64,000 bases of DNA from an uncultured Eubacteriales bacterium. GTDB taxonomy: Bacteria > Bacillota > Clostridia > Oscillospirales > Acutalibacteraceae. A program made the translations under genes and the position numbers. This document shows, in pieces, positions 16,852 through 24,465 of the stretch. Under the pieces are notes generated by a model that had not been told where the DNA came from, did not search any database, and was given only the letters and a program-made list of their open reading frames with translations. Position 1 is the first letter of the stretch, and the number at the start of each line of letters is the position of its first letter. The stretch lies in contig CAKSYX010000009.1 in NCBI GenBank assembly GCA_934525065.1, forward strand, positions 1 through 64,000, given 5' to 3'.

Positions 16852-18093
16852 TTACTGCTTTGCACCGTTGTCAAACATTTCGAGCGCCTTGACCGAAGCT
16901 GCGAAGCAGCCTGCAAGACCTTCTTCGTCCATGTTGTCATAGGTATCACGGCGGGTGTGGTAATAATCCTCAAGCTTATGGTTGAGTCCGGTAACGCCTG
17001 TTGCGCGGAAACCGGCCTGAGCGAAAGCGGCTGAATCGGTTGCACCGCCGAGGGGAGGAACCATGCCCTTTTTGCAGGGAACGCCAATCTCCGCCGCAGC
17101 CTCCATGAAGAGGTCCGAAACGTCCTTGTCGGCGGCAACGGTTGCGTTGAGGTCGCGGTAGTTGACCATGAGGAACTTCGGGTCGTGAATGGTGTCGTAT
17201 GAGAAGATGAAGGTCGGAACATCGTCAAATTCGCCCTTGTGAGCTTCGCACCATGCCTTTGCACCTCTGAGGCCTGCTTCTTCACTTCCGGTGAGAACAA
17301 CGCCAAGCTCGGTGTTTTCAAGCTCAATGCCTTCGTCCTTGAGAAACTTGAGAACGCTGATTCCCATGTAGCAGCCGGAAAGGTTGTCGTTTGCGCCGTC
17401 AACAACGCGGCGATAGTTGACCATGAAGTAAAGTCCGATGATGAACGGAACAAAGATAAGTCCCCAAAGAGCGGCCTTTGCAAGCGGGTCGGCTGTGCTG
17501 ATTTGGCCGAAGGCAACTCCGTTTTTTGCAACGGAGAGGATTGAAAGAACAAGGTAATAGAGCGCGCCGACGCCGCAGATGATCGCATGGCCTTCAAAAC
17601 CTACGCCGCCGAGCTTGTAGTTGACGGGCCATTCCCACGCAGCGTCCGGGTGGCCGTTGAAAATAACTCTTCTCTTGGTTTCGCCGGTGCATTTTTTGAT
17701 CGCGGTCACGTTGTGGCCGGTCTTCTCCTTGAAGAACGGGTCAACGACCTTTTTGTAGGTTCCGAACTCAAGCAGCGCAATGCCGAGACCGACAACGATA
17801 AGAATGATTGAAGCGAGCGGCAAAAAGAAAAACAGAGCAACCGCGGCGAGAACAAAGGTCAAGGTGAAGAACAGCCAGCCGTAAAACGCACCGGGGTGTT
17901 CTTTAAACGACTCAACGTCGGCTCTGTCGCAGCCGCAGTCCTCCTTGAGAACCTTGGCCATGTATTCGCAGGCCTGTTCTTCACCCCTTGAGCCGGGACT
18001 GCGCTTTTCAAAGGTCTTGATGATGTGGGTAATCTCTCCCACCATGTAGGAAGCGGCTTCGTTCTTTTTGCTGATGATTTTTGACAGATCCAT
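16852..18093 (-). CDS. M28-family aminopeptidase with membrane segments
   Basis: 413 residues. M28 metal ligands are readable: His148-x-Asp150 (NGHPDA), Asp236 (GANDNLSG), Glu271-Glu272 (GSEEAG), Asp300 (FSYDT), and a His in YYHTRRDT near the C terminus, as in co-catalytic two-zinc peptidases. Unusually, four hydrophobic segments are inserted: two at about 71-110 before the first ligands, and two at about 168-188 and 206-226 between the first and second ligand groups. The enzyme is thus membrane-bound. The peptide substrate is unknown. Start after AAAAGGAGAG; own promoter at 18129-18157. Confidence 0.82.
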   Translation of the reverse strand: MDLSKIISKKNEAASYMVGEITHIIKTFEKRSPGSRGEEQACEYMAKVLKEDCGCDRADVESFKEHPGAFYGWLFFTLTFVLAAVALFFFLPLASIILIVVGLGIALLEFGTYKKVVDPFFKEKTGHNVTAIKKCTGETKRRVIFNGHPDAAWEWPVNYKLGGVGFEGHAIICGVGALYYLVLSILSVAKNGVAFGQISTADPLAKAALWGLIFVPFIIGLYFMVNYRRVVDGANDNLSGCYMGISVLKFLKDEGIELENTELGVVLTGSEEAGLRGAKAWCEAHKGEFDDVPTFIFSYDTIHDPKFLMVNYRDLNATVAADKDVSDLFMEAAAEIGVPCKKGMVPPLGGATDSAAFAQAGFRATGVTGLNHKLEDYYHTRRDTYDNMDEEGLAGCFAASVKALEMFDNGAKQ

Positions 18094-18128
18094 GTTTTCT
18101 CTCTCCTTTTGGAAATTTTATCACAGAT

Positions 18129-18157
18129 ATATTAGCATATAATCGACGTTTGTTCAA
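18129..18157 (-). promoter_or_regulatory. Promoter of the M28 peptidase gene
   Basis: On the minus strand TTGAAC (18157-18152), 17-base spacer, TAATAT (18134-18129). It lies directly after the mltG stop codon and 36 bases ahead of the peptidase start codon. Confidence 0.65.
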
Positions 18158-18161
18158 GCTT

Positions 18162-19004
18162 TTAAAGCTCAATACCGCATTTTTTACAGTTTTTAAGATG
18201 TTCCTCATAGGTTGAGGCGTAGTAATAATTCCAGTCCTTGTCTGTCACAAAGTAGAAGTAATCGGTTTTTTCCGGTTCAAGGGCGGCATTTATTGCTTCA
18301 AGACCCGGATTGCAGATGGCTCCGACGGGGAGCCCCTTGCGTTTATATGTATTATAATATTCCGCAAAGCGTGACTTTTCGCCCTCAAGGTACGGTGAGG
18401 TGAGGATGTTCTCGTTGACATAATGTATTGTTACATCGCACTGAAGCAGACCGTAGTCTGCGCTTTCAAGCCGGTTGTGGAGAACGGAGGAAACCTTGCT
18501 CATTTCCTTTTGAATTCCCGCCTCGGCCTGAATGACCGATGCAAGGGTAATGATCTCATCCATCGAATAGCCGAGCTTTTCGGCCTTCTTTTTCATCTCA
18601 TCGGTCAGCTTGCTTTGCGTGTTGCGCAAAAAGCGGCGCAGCACGCTTTGGGCGCTCTCATCGGTGTAAAACTCATAGGTGTCGGGAAAAATATAGCCTT
18701 CAAGCAAAAACGCACGCTTGTCCGTGTTTTTCATCCCGTCCGATAAGCCGAATTCCTCCGCAAGTGAGCTGCTTTGAACAGCCTTCATAAAATCCTTTTT
18801 GGCGCAGACTCCGTTTTCTTCAAGTCTTTCGGCAATTTCAAGCGCGGTGTATCCTTCGGGAAAGGTGACCGTCACGGTCAGCGGCTTTGTTTCTTCTGTT
18901 GTTTTTTCTCCGGTGCTGCCGGAATTATCCGGGCTTTTTGCTCCGCAACCGAAAAGGAAAAGCGCAAACAGTGCCGCAAGGAGAAAAGCAATTGTTTTTT
19001 TCAT
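18162..19004 (-). CDS. mltG: Endolytic transglycosylase MltG (YceG-like), lipoprotein form
   Basis: 280 residues. The N terminus is a lipoprotein signal with lipobox Leu-Phe-Gly-Cys20, instead of the single membrane helix usual for MltG. The YceG domain shows ASVIQAEAG with the conserved Glu, VSSVLHNRL, and the closing YNTYKRKGLPVGAICNPG. MltG cleaves nascent glycan strands and sets their length. I chose ATG 19004 over an earlier one at 19037: AACGGAGG lies just upstream and the lipoprotein signal begins there. Confidence 0.87.
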   Translation of the reverse strand: MKKTIAFLLAALFALFLFGCGAKSPDNSGSTGEKTTEETKPLTVTVTFPEGYTALEIAERLEENGVCAKKDFMKAVQSSSLAEEFGLSDGMKNTDKRAFLLEGYIFPDTYEFYTDESAQSVLRRFLRNTQSKLTDEMKKKAEKLGYSMDEIITLASVIQAEAGIQKEMSKVSSVLHNRLESADYGLLQCDVTIHYVNENILTSPYLEGEKSRFAEYYNTYKRKGLPVGAICNPGLEAINAALEPEKTDYFYFVTDKDWNYYYASTYEEHLKNCKKCGIEL

Positions 19005-19157
19005 ATATTGAACCTCCGTTTGTGTCGAATTTTGCAAGTCTCTTGCAAGTATACCATAAAAAGACGTAAAACAGAATTAAAATAACGAAAATGTAAGATT
19101 AAATTAAGCTTTAGGCTCCCTTTTCCTTTTAAAAGAGCGAGTAATTTCAAAAAACAC

Positions 19158-19186
19158 TTGAAAAACGAGAGCTTTTGTTATAAAAT
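19158..19186 (+). promoter_or_regulatory. Promoter of efp
   Basis: TTGAAA (19158-19163), 17-base spacer, TAAAAT (19181-19186). The overlapping TATAAA at 19179 would give a 15-base spacer. Confidence 0.6.
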
Positions 19187-19221
19187 ATATGCGTAATTTT
19201 TTATATTCGGAGGAATACTAA

Positions 19222-19779
19222 ATGGTATCAGCAGGCGATTTCAGAAACGGCGTTACTTTTGAAATGGAAGGCAACGTTCTTCAAATCATCGAATTTCAGC
19301 ACGTAAAGCCCGGCAAGGGTGCTGCCTTTGTCCGCGCAAAGGTCAGGAACGTAATCACCGGCTCGGTCGTTGAACGTACCTTCAACCCGAACGATAAGTT
19401 CCCCACCGCTTTTGTTGAAAGAAAGGACATGGAATATTCCTATAACGACGGCGGTCTTTATTACTTCATGGATCCGGAAAGCTACGAGCTTATCCCCATC
19501 AATGAAAGCGACCTCCCCGACAGCTTCAAGTTCGTCAAGGAGAACATGACCTGCAAGATTCTTTCATATAAGGGCAACGTATTCGGCGTTGAAGCCCCCA
19601 ATTTTGTTGAGCTTCAGGTCACAAAGACCGACCCCGGCTTCAAGGGCGACACCGCAACCAACACCACCAAGCCCGCAACGCTTGAAACGGGCGCCGAGGT
19701 CAAGGTTCCCCTCTTCATTGATGAGGGCGAAATGATCCAGATCGACACCCGTACCGGTGAATATCTCGGCAGAGCGTAA
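19222..19779 (+). CDS. efp: Translation elongation factor P
   Basis: 185 residues, full length with the three OB-like domains. The tip loop reads KPGKGAAF, with Lys32 at the position that is post-translationally modified in many bacteria; which modification is used here cannot be read from this window. EF-P relieves ribosome stalling at polyproline. The start follows TCGGAGGAATACTAA. The C-terminal signature DTRTGEYLGRA is intact. Confidence 0.96.
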   Translation: MVSAGDFRNGVTFEMEGNVLQIIEFQHVKPGKGAAFVRAKVRNVITGSVVERTFNPNDKFPTAFVERKDMEYSYNDGGLYYFMDPESYELIPINESDLPDSFKFVKENMTCKILSYKGNVFGVEAPNFVELQVTKTDPGFKGDTATNTTKPATLETGAEVKVPLFIDEGEMIQIDTRTGEYLGRA

Positions 19780-19830
19780 CTTGACGGGAGCTTTCCCCGG
19801 ATGAATTAAATACCGAAAGGAATGAATATT

Positions 19831-20265
19831 ATGTCAGTATCAGAAAAAGTTGCATATCTCAGAGGACTTATGGAAGGCCTTGAGCTTGACGAAAACAGCA
19901 AGGAAGCAAAGCTTTTTGACGCTATCGTTGATACCCTTGACGATATTGCTTCCGAACTGAGCGATTTTGACGAGGATCTCGGCGACCTCGGCGACTATGT
20001 TGAAGAGCTTGACGAGGACCTTGCAGACCTCGAAGAGTACGTTTATGACGATGACTGCGATTGCTGCGATGACGACGATTGCGATTGCTGCTGCGACGAT
20101 GACGACGATTGCATCGAAGTTACCTGCCCGGCCTGCAACGAAGAGATTTGCGTTGACATCAATGACATTGACGACGACGGTCACGTTGAGTGCCCCTGCT
20201 GCGGCGAAGTTCTTGAGTTTGAAATTGAGGACGACGAGGACAGCGACGAGGACGAAGAAGAATAA
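19831..20265 (+). CDS. CD1247 N-terminal domain protein, very acidic, with zinc-ribbon end
   Basis: 144 residues. The N-terminal helix-rich part (SVSEKVAYLRGLMEGLELDE) matches the Clostridia CD1247 N-terminal domain family. A central Asp/Cys tract follows (DDDCDCC type, about residues 69-92), then a ribbon CPAC...CPCC and an Asp/Glu tail. The family function is not known; the Cys pairs suggest metal binding. I use ATG 19831, since the ribosome binding site GAAAGG is too close to the ATG at 19822. It lies 51 bases after efp and is probably cotranscribed. Confidence 0.78.
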   Translation: MSVSEKVAYLRGLMEGLELDENSKEAKLFDAIVDTLDDIASELSDFDEDLGDLGDYVEELDEDLADLEEYVYDDDCDCCDDDDCDCCCDDDDDCIEVTCPACNEEICVDINDIDDDGHVECPCCGEVLEFEIEDDEDSDEDEEE

Positions 20266-20280
20266 TCAAGTTTTCTCAGA

Positions 20281-20316
20281 AGCTGCACAGTATTTATAGC
20301 TGTGCAGCTTTTTGCT
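20281..20316 (+). terminator. Terminator of efp-CD1247
   Basis: Perfect ten-base stem AGCTGCACAG (20281-20290) with CTGTGCAGCT (20300-20309), followed by TTTTG. Confidence 0.88.
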
Positions 20317-20360
20317 TTGATGTGTCTTTGATATATTCTGATTTGAAAGAGAGAAAAACG

Positions 20361-20906
20361 ATGCTTGAAAGAAAAAACTATTATCACAACGTGCTCATTG
20401 ACTTGCCGGACGATTACCTCAACGGACAGGACGCAGGCGAGCTTTCAAAGCTCAGATACGGCCTTTACAGCGTCGGCTGGAACGGCTGCGAGATGATCGC
20501 CATCTATAACGCGGCGCGCGACCTCGGAATCAAAACGACTTTTCCGCGTGTGTGCTATGAAATGTATCCGAAGTCTGAAATCATGGCCGGCTTTTTCGGT
20601 TCAAACGTCAGCGCGCTCGGAAAGTTCTTTGACGAAAGGGGAGTACCCTACACAAAAACATGGGATTACAACACCTTCTTCAATGAACTGCCGCACTGCC
20701 GCTGCGGAATCCTTTCCTTCTGGAACCACAGGCGTATCTTCTCCTCTTTGCATACCGTTATGGTGAAGTACATAGACGGAAAAATTGTCATTTTCAACAA
20801 GTCCAACAAGCGCACCGAGCCTGCTTTCGTTGACAGCCGCCACGATGTGACAAAAAACAAGTTCTTCATTGTCGGCTACCTCTTTGAAGAGGAGGCGGCA
20901 AGGTGA
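20361..20906 (+). CDS. C39/papain-like cysteine peptidase-fold protein
   Basis: 181 residues. Cys43 in GWNGCEMIA at the head of a helix and His131 in SLHTVMV before a DGKIVIFNKSN strand fit the Cys-His arrangement of C39-like peptidases. The usual preceding Gln is not seen and Asn follows where Asp is common. No signal peptide, so it acts in the cytoplasm or is inactive. The start is ATG 20361 after GAAAGAGAG. It overlaps the GPH transporter gene by four bases, so the two are translationally coupled. Substrate unknown; assignment is by motif only. Confidence 0.55.
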   Translation: MLERKNYYHNVLIDLPDDYLNGQDAGELSKLRYGLYSVGWNGCEMIAIYNAARDLGIKTTFPRVCYEMYPKSEIMAGFFGSNVSALGKFFDERGVPYTKTWDYNTFFNELPHCRCGILSFWNHRRIFSSLHTVMVKYIDGKIVIFNKSNKRTEPAFVDSRHDVTKNKFFIVGYLFEEEAAR

Positions 20907-22465
20907 GCGAAAAAGCAAAGAGCAAAAGCTTTCTGAATTCCGTCAAGCGGATCATCGGTGTTGAAGAGGGAACAAAGCTTGCGCCGATGCTCGGCTATAA
21001 CTCGGCAATCTTTTTCACCGGCGGCGGTCCGTATGTTTTCGGAGCCTACCTCATGCCGTTTCTGACGGACGTTGAGGGACTTTCCCACGCGCAGTACGGA
21101 ACGGTCGCAATGTTTTCCTGCATTTGCGATGCGATCACCGACCCGCTTATGGGCATAATCACCGACAGAACGCGCCATAAGCTCGGACGCCACCGCCCGT
21201 ATCTTCTTTGGGGCGTGATTCCGGCAATAATTGCGTATTTTTTGATGTGGAATTCCTTCGGAATTTCGGGCGCAGGAAACAGCACAAAAACAATGGTGTG
21301 GTATATCGTTACATATATGTTCTACAAAACGGTTTCAACGTTCATTTCCGTTCCGTATACCGCAATGCTGCCGCAAATTGCGCCGACATATAACCTGCGA
21401 ACGCAGTTCAACGCCGTCAAAACGATTCTTGACGCGGTTGCAAGCTATTCTTCTTTCTTTGTTTCATCGGTCATCCTCGGCGGACTGAGCTGTCTTATGA
21501 ATACACCGGACTTCTCTCCGGCCTACCGCAGCAGGTTCATGGTCATGGGTCTTGTTCTTGCCCTGTGGACGTCGCTGCCGCTGCTTATCACATATAAGAC
21601 AACAAAAGAGGAAAGCTCGGAAAATCAGGTCAACGAACCGTTTGACCTCCACGCGTTTGTTTATCAGTATAAGTGGGTGATCAAAAACCGGGTTTTCAGA
21701 AAATACTTTGTGTTCGGCTTTTTTATCCTGCTTTCCTCGGCGTTTGCTTCGCAGTGCTTTTATTACTATCTCAAAGCCGTTATTGACCAGCAGAAGAGCT
21801 ATTCGCTGCTTGTCATAATCAGCGGAATCGGCGAAGCGGCGGGCTTTTTTCCAGCGTACTTCCTTTCAATTAAAAAGAGCAAGCAGCTGCCTGCAAGGGT
21901 ATTTGTTCCGGTTGCGGCCGGTTCGCTTTTGCTCGCGTGGTTCACGCGGGGTCTCGGCAACCCGGCAATCATCTTTGTTGTTGAGTTCCTCTACGGTCTC
22001 GGCCTTGCCGGAATGGCAAGCGTTCAAAGCAACATTCTTCCGGATGTGACCGACGTTGACGAAATGCTCACGGGTCAGCGCAGAGAGGGCGTTGTTTCAA
22101 CGTTTTCAACCTTTGTCAAAAAATTTGTCAGCGGTTTTGCCGCTTTTGGCGTCGGAAAAATTCTCACGGCCTTCGGCTATGACACCGCTCTCAAGGGTAC
22201 AGAACAGAGCGCAAGAGCGGTTTTCGGCGTTTCAATCTGCTATACGCTTGTTCCCGTCTGCTTCCTTATTCTGGCTTTCATTGTCATCTGCACATATGAT
22301 CTTACACGCGAAAAGCACTCTCTTATCAAAGAAAAAATTGCCTTCAAGCATGAACACGGTTATGTCGATGTGACCGAGGAAGAGAAGAGGATGCTTGAAA
22401 AAATCAGCGGCGTAAGGTTTGAGGATATGTGGCTCGGAAAAAGTGAGACGGAGAACGTCCGCTGA
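20903..22465 (+). CDS. GPH-family sugar:cation symporter
   Basis: 520 residues, about 12 membrane segments. The N-terminal signature GPYVFGAYLMPFLTDV followed by CDAITDPLMGIITDRTRHKLGRHRPYLLWG is characteristic of glycoside-pentoside-hexuronide:cation symporters (MelB/XynB type). It imports a glycoside or uronide with Na+ or H+; the sugar cannot be told from sequence. It starts at GTG in the overlap GTGA with the preceding gene, with GAGGAGG upstream. No glycosidase is adjacent. Confidence 0.88.
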   Translation: MSEKAKSKSFLNSVKRIIGVEEGTKLAPMLGYNSAIFFTGGGPYVFGAYLMPFLTDVEGLSHAQYGTVAMFSCICDAITDPLMGIITDRTRHKLGRHRPYLLWGVIPAIIAYFLMWNSFGISGAGNSTKTMVWYIVTYMFYKTVSTFISVPYTAMLPQIAPTYNLRTQFNAVKTILDAVASYSSFFVSSVILGGLSCLMNTPDFSPAYRSRFMVMGLVLALWTSLPLLITYKTTKEESSENQVNEPFDLHAFVYQYKWVIKNRVFRKYFVFGFFILLSSAFASQCFYYYLKAVIDQQKSYSLLVIISGIGEAAGFFPAYFLSIKKSKQLPARVFVPVAAGSLLLAWFTRGLGNPAIIFVVEFLYGLGLAGMASVQSNILPDVTDVDEMLTGQRREGVVSTFSTFVKKFVSGFAAFGVGKILTAFGYDTALKGTEQSARAVFGVSICYTLVPVCFLILAFIVICTYDLTREKHSLIKEKIAFKHEHGYVDVTEEEKRMLEKISGVRFEDMWLGKSETENVR

Positions 22466-22514
22466 CTTCAAAGGTTACAAAACCGATTTCTTCCTTAAAA
22501 ATGTGTTCAAATGA

Positions 22515-22543
22515 TTGACAAGTTCAGAACAAGTTGTTAAAAT
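22515..22543 (+). promoter_or_regulatory. Promoter of the lipid kinase gene
   Basis: TTGACA (22515-22520), 17-base spacer, TAAAAT (22538-22543), about 57 bases ahead of the start codon. Confidence 0.72.
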
Positions 22544-22599
22544 AATTTTAAGATATACATTTGTCTGAAATTTTAGAACACTGCCGGAGGCATTTCCAT

Positions 22600-23568
22600 A
22601 TGGATAACGAGAAAAAGAAAGTTCTGCTTATAGTAAATCCCTGCGCCGGAAAGACCAAATCGAGAGCCGCAACCTTTGATATTGTTGATAAGTTTTCAAA
22701 AAACGACTATGAATTTGCCGTTCACACAACGACCTGCCGCGGCGATGCAACGGAAATTGTGAAGAAAAACTATGAGGGTAAGGATCTCATCGTCTGCTGC
22801 GGCGGCGACGGAACCCTCAATGAAACCATCAACGGCGTGATGGATGTTCCCTCACGCGTGCCCATCGGATACATTCCGACCGGCTCGACCAACGACCTTG
22901 CAACAACGCTCGGAATTTCAACCGATATTGACAAGGCGACCGACCTCATTATGTCCGGAAAGCTCAACAGCTACGATGTCGGCCTTTTGAACAACCGCTA
23001 TTTTTCCTATGTTGCGGCGTTCGGTGCACTTACGAGGGCCTCATACGCAACAAGTCAGAAGCTCAAAAACAAGATCGGTCACCTGGCTTACATACTGAGC
23101 GGCTTTGCAGAATGGAAAAACATCAAGCCGGTTCATATGAAAATAGAGTATGACGGCGGTGTTATAGAGGACGATTTTTCGTTCGGTGCAATTTCAAATT
23201 CAACCTCAGTTTCCGGAGTATTCAAGTTCAATAAGGACGATGTAAGGCTGAACGACGGTCTGTTTGAAATTCTTCTTGTTCGCAAAGTCAAGGCTATCAC
23301 CGCTCCGATCGTTCTCGGAAAGGTTATCCGTCAGAAATATGACGGTGAACAGATTCTCTTCCTCAAAACGAGCAAGGTTAAGCTGACCTCGCCCGAGGAG
23401 GTTCCGTGGACGCTTGACGGCGAATACGGCGGTTCTCACAAGATGGCTATGATCAACGTTCTTTCAAAGGCAATTGAAATTTGCTCACCCGAAAATCCGC
23501 TTTTTGAAAATGACATTTTACCTGAGCCTGCCGCTTCCGAGCAGAAGGACAGCGCAACAGTTAAATGA
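22600..23568 (+). CDS. Diacylglycerol kinase family lipid kinase (YegS/DgkB-like)
   Basis: 322 residues. VLLIVNPCAGK opens the diacylglycerol kinase catalytic domain and CCGGDGTLNETINGV carries the GGDGT nucleotide loop. Likely role is phosphorylating diacylglycerol from teichoic-acid or lipid turnover back to phosphatidic acid; other lipids are possible. ATG 22600 has CGGAGG ten bases upstream and removes an unlikely 13-residue extension. The polar C terminus (LPEPAASEQKDSATVK) is unstructured. Confidence 0.87.
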   Translation: MDNEKKKVLLIVNPCAGKTKSRAATFDIVDKFSKNDYEFAVHTTTCRGDATEIVKKNYEGKDLIVCCGGDGTLNETINGVMDVPSRVPIGYIPTGSTNDLATTLGISTDIDKATDLIMSGKLNSYDVGLLNNRYFSYVAAFGALTRASYATSQKLKNKIGHLAYILSGFAEWKNIKPVHMKIEYDGGVIEDDFSFGAISNSTSVSGVFKFNKDDVRLNDGLFEILLVRKVKAITAPIVLGKVIRQKYDGEQILFLKTSKVKLTSPEEVPWTLDGEYGGSHKMAMINVLSKAIEICSPENPLFENDILPEPAASEQKDSATVK

Positions 23569-23582
23569 ATTTCGGAGGAAAG

Positions 23583-23633
23583 ATGGCTTTTGGAGCATTT
23601 TACAAACTTTTCCAAATGGTTAACTTTTTTTGA
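23583..23633 (+). CDS. Possible 16-residue hydrophobic peptide
   Basis: ATG 23583 follows CGGAGGAAAG, a strong ribosome binding site, 14 bases after the lipid kinase stop. It encodes MAFGAFYKLFQMVNFF. The same bases can fold as a weak hairpin (TTTGGA with TCCAAA) followed by a T run, so it may simply be a terminator. It lies directly ahead of the promoter of the 35-residue peptide. Confidence 0.3.
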   Translation: MAFGAFYKLFQMVNFF

Positions 23634-23641
23634 ATAAATTG

Positions 23642-23670
23642 TTGACAAATGTTGCGACCCGGTGTATAAT
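23642..23670 (+). promoter_or_regulatory. Consensus promoter of the 35-residue peptide
   Basis: TTGACA (23642-23647), 17-base spacer, TATAAT (23665-23670), a perfect sigma-A consensus. Confidence 0.88.
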
Positions 23671-23724
23671 AACTGACGTAAAGATGTATCGGTGTAATTG
23701 TTTCTGCGAAGGAGGAAACTGTTT

Positions 23725-23832
23725 ATGGAAGGTTTTTTGCAATCACTCCAGGCCTTCATTGATTTCATTTTGAAGATCGTTGCTATGTTCAAATCAAATG
23801 ATAACACTGAGTCCGGAAAAAAAGACGAATAA
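23725..23832 (+). CDS. 35-residue amphipathic helical peptide
   Basis: Starts at ATG 23725 seven bases after GGAGGAAA and ends at TAA 23832. Residues 1-24 (MEGFLQSLQAF, IDFILKIVAMFKS) plot on a helical wheel with Glu2, Gln6, Gln9, Asp13, Lys17 and Ser24 within about 180-260 degrees; nearly all of Phe, Leu, Ile, Val and Met fill the rest. A polar tail NDNTESGKKDE follows. There is no signal peptide. It has its own consensus promoter and terminator, so it is a monocistronic gene. The shape recalls phenol-soluble-modulin-like or membrane-surface peptides, but I recognise no family. Confidence 0.75.
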   Translation: MEGFLQSLQAFIDFILKIVAMFKSNDNTESGKKDE

Positions 23833-23840
23833 TCTGAAAA

Positions 23841-23873
23841 AGGGCTGCCGTTTTTGCGGCGGCTCTTTTTTCC
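23841..23873 (+). terminator. Terminator of the 35-residue peptide gene
   Basis: AGGGCTGCCG (23841-23850) pairs with CGGCGGCTCT (23857-23866), including a G-U pair, followed by TTTTTT. Confidence 0.8.
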
Positions 23874-24050
23874 GCTTTTGCAGGTGCTTCATGCTAAATA
23901 AGGAAGGTTCGTTTGCCGTTTTTCACCGATGTATTACGGTGTGTCGTATTTACCGAGATGTTTAGATTTCTTCTTTGCATATTCATTTTTTCCCGAATCG
24001 TAATATTATAATATCACCGTATTCAATTACACCTTAAAGGAGGATTTTTA

Positions 24051-24395
24051 ATGCCGTATATTGAACTTAAAACAACGGTAGCCGTTTCCGAAAACAAGGC
24101 GCAGTCTCTCAAGGCCGCCTTTGGAAAAGCTATTGAATGCTTCCCCGGAAAGACCGAAAGCTGGCTCATGGTGAACATTGAGGATCAGAAAAAAATGTGG
24201 TTCAAGGGCGATAACAGCCGCGACTGCGCAATGGTTTCCGTCGATCTTTTGGGAGATGTTTCTTCCTCGGCTTCGGAAAAAATGACCGCTAAGCTCTGCG
24301 AGGTGCTTTCAAACGAGCTTTCGCTCTCGCCCGACAGGGTTTATGTCAAATACTCCGGTTTTTCCGATTGGGGCTGGAACGGCGGAAACTTTTGA
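24051..24395 (+). CDS. MIF-family tautomerase homologue
   Basis: 114 residues, the length of macrophage migration inhibitory factor. Pro2 becomes the N-terminal catalytic proline after Met removal, and Lys34 matches the substrate-site Lys of MIF. SPDRVYVKY and the C-terminal GWNGGNF closely resemble human MIF (SPDRVYINY, GWNNSTF). MIF proteins are trimers that tautomerise phenylpyruvate or dopachrome analogues. The start follows AAAGGAGG. The gene stands alone, with a terminator at 24418-24452 and no export signal. The bacterial role is unknown; host signalling is only conjecture. Confidence 0.85.
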   Translation: MPYIELKTTVAVSENKAQSLKAAFGKAIECFPGKTESWLMVNIEDQKKMWFKGDNSRDCAMVSVDLLGDVSSSASEKMTAKLCEVLSNELSLSPDRVYVKYSGFSDWGWNGGNF

Positions 24396-24417
24396 ACCGC
24401 CTGAGAAAACGCAGACA

Positions 24418-24452
24418 AAAAAACAGGGTGCCGCGCCGGTACCCTGTTTTCT
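24418..24452. terminator. Bidirectional terminator between the MIF and propeller genes
   Basis: AACAGGGTGCC with GGTACCCTGTT around a GCGCC loop, flanked by A and T runs on both sides, between convergent genes. Confidence 0.85.
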
Positions 24453-24465
24453 TATGTTTATAGGT

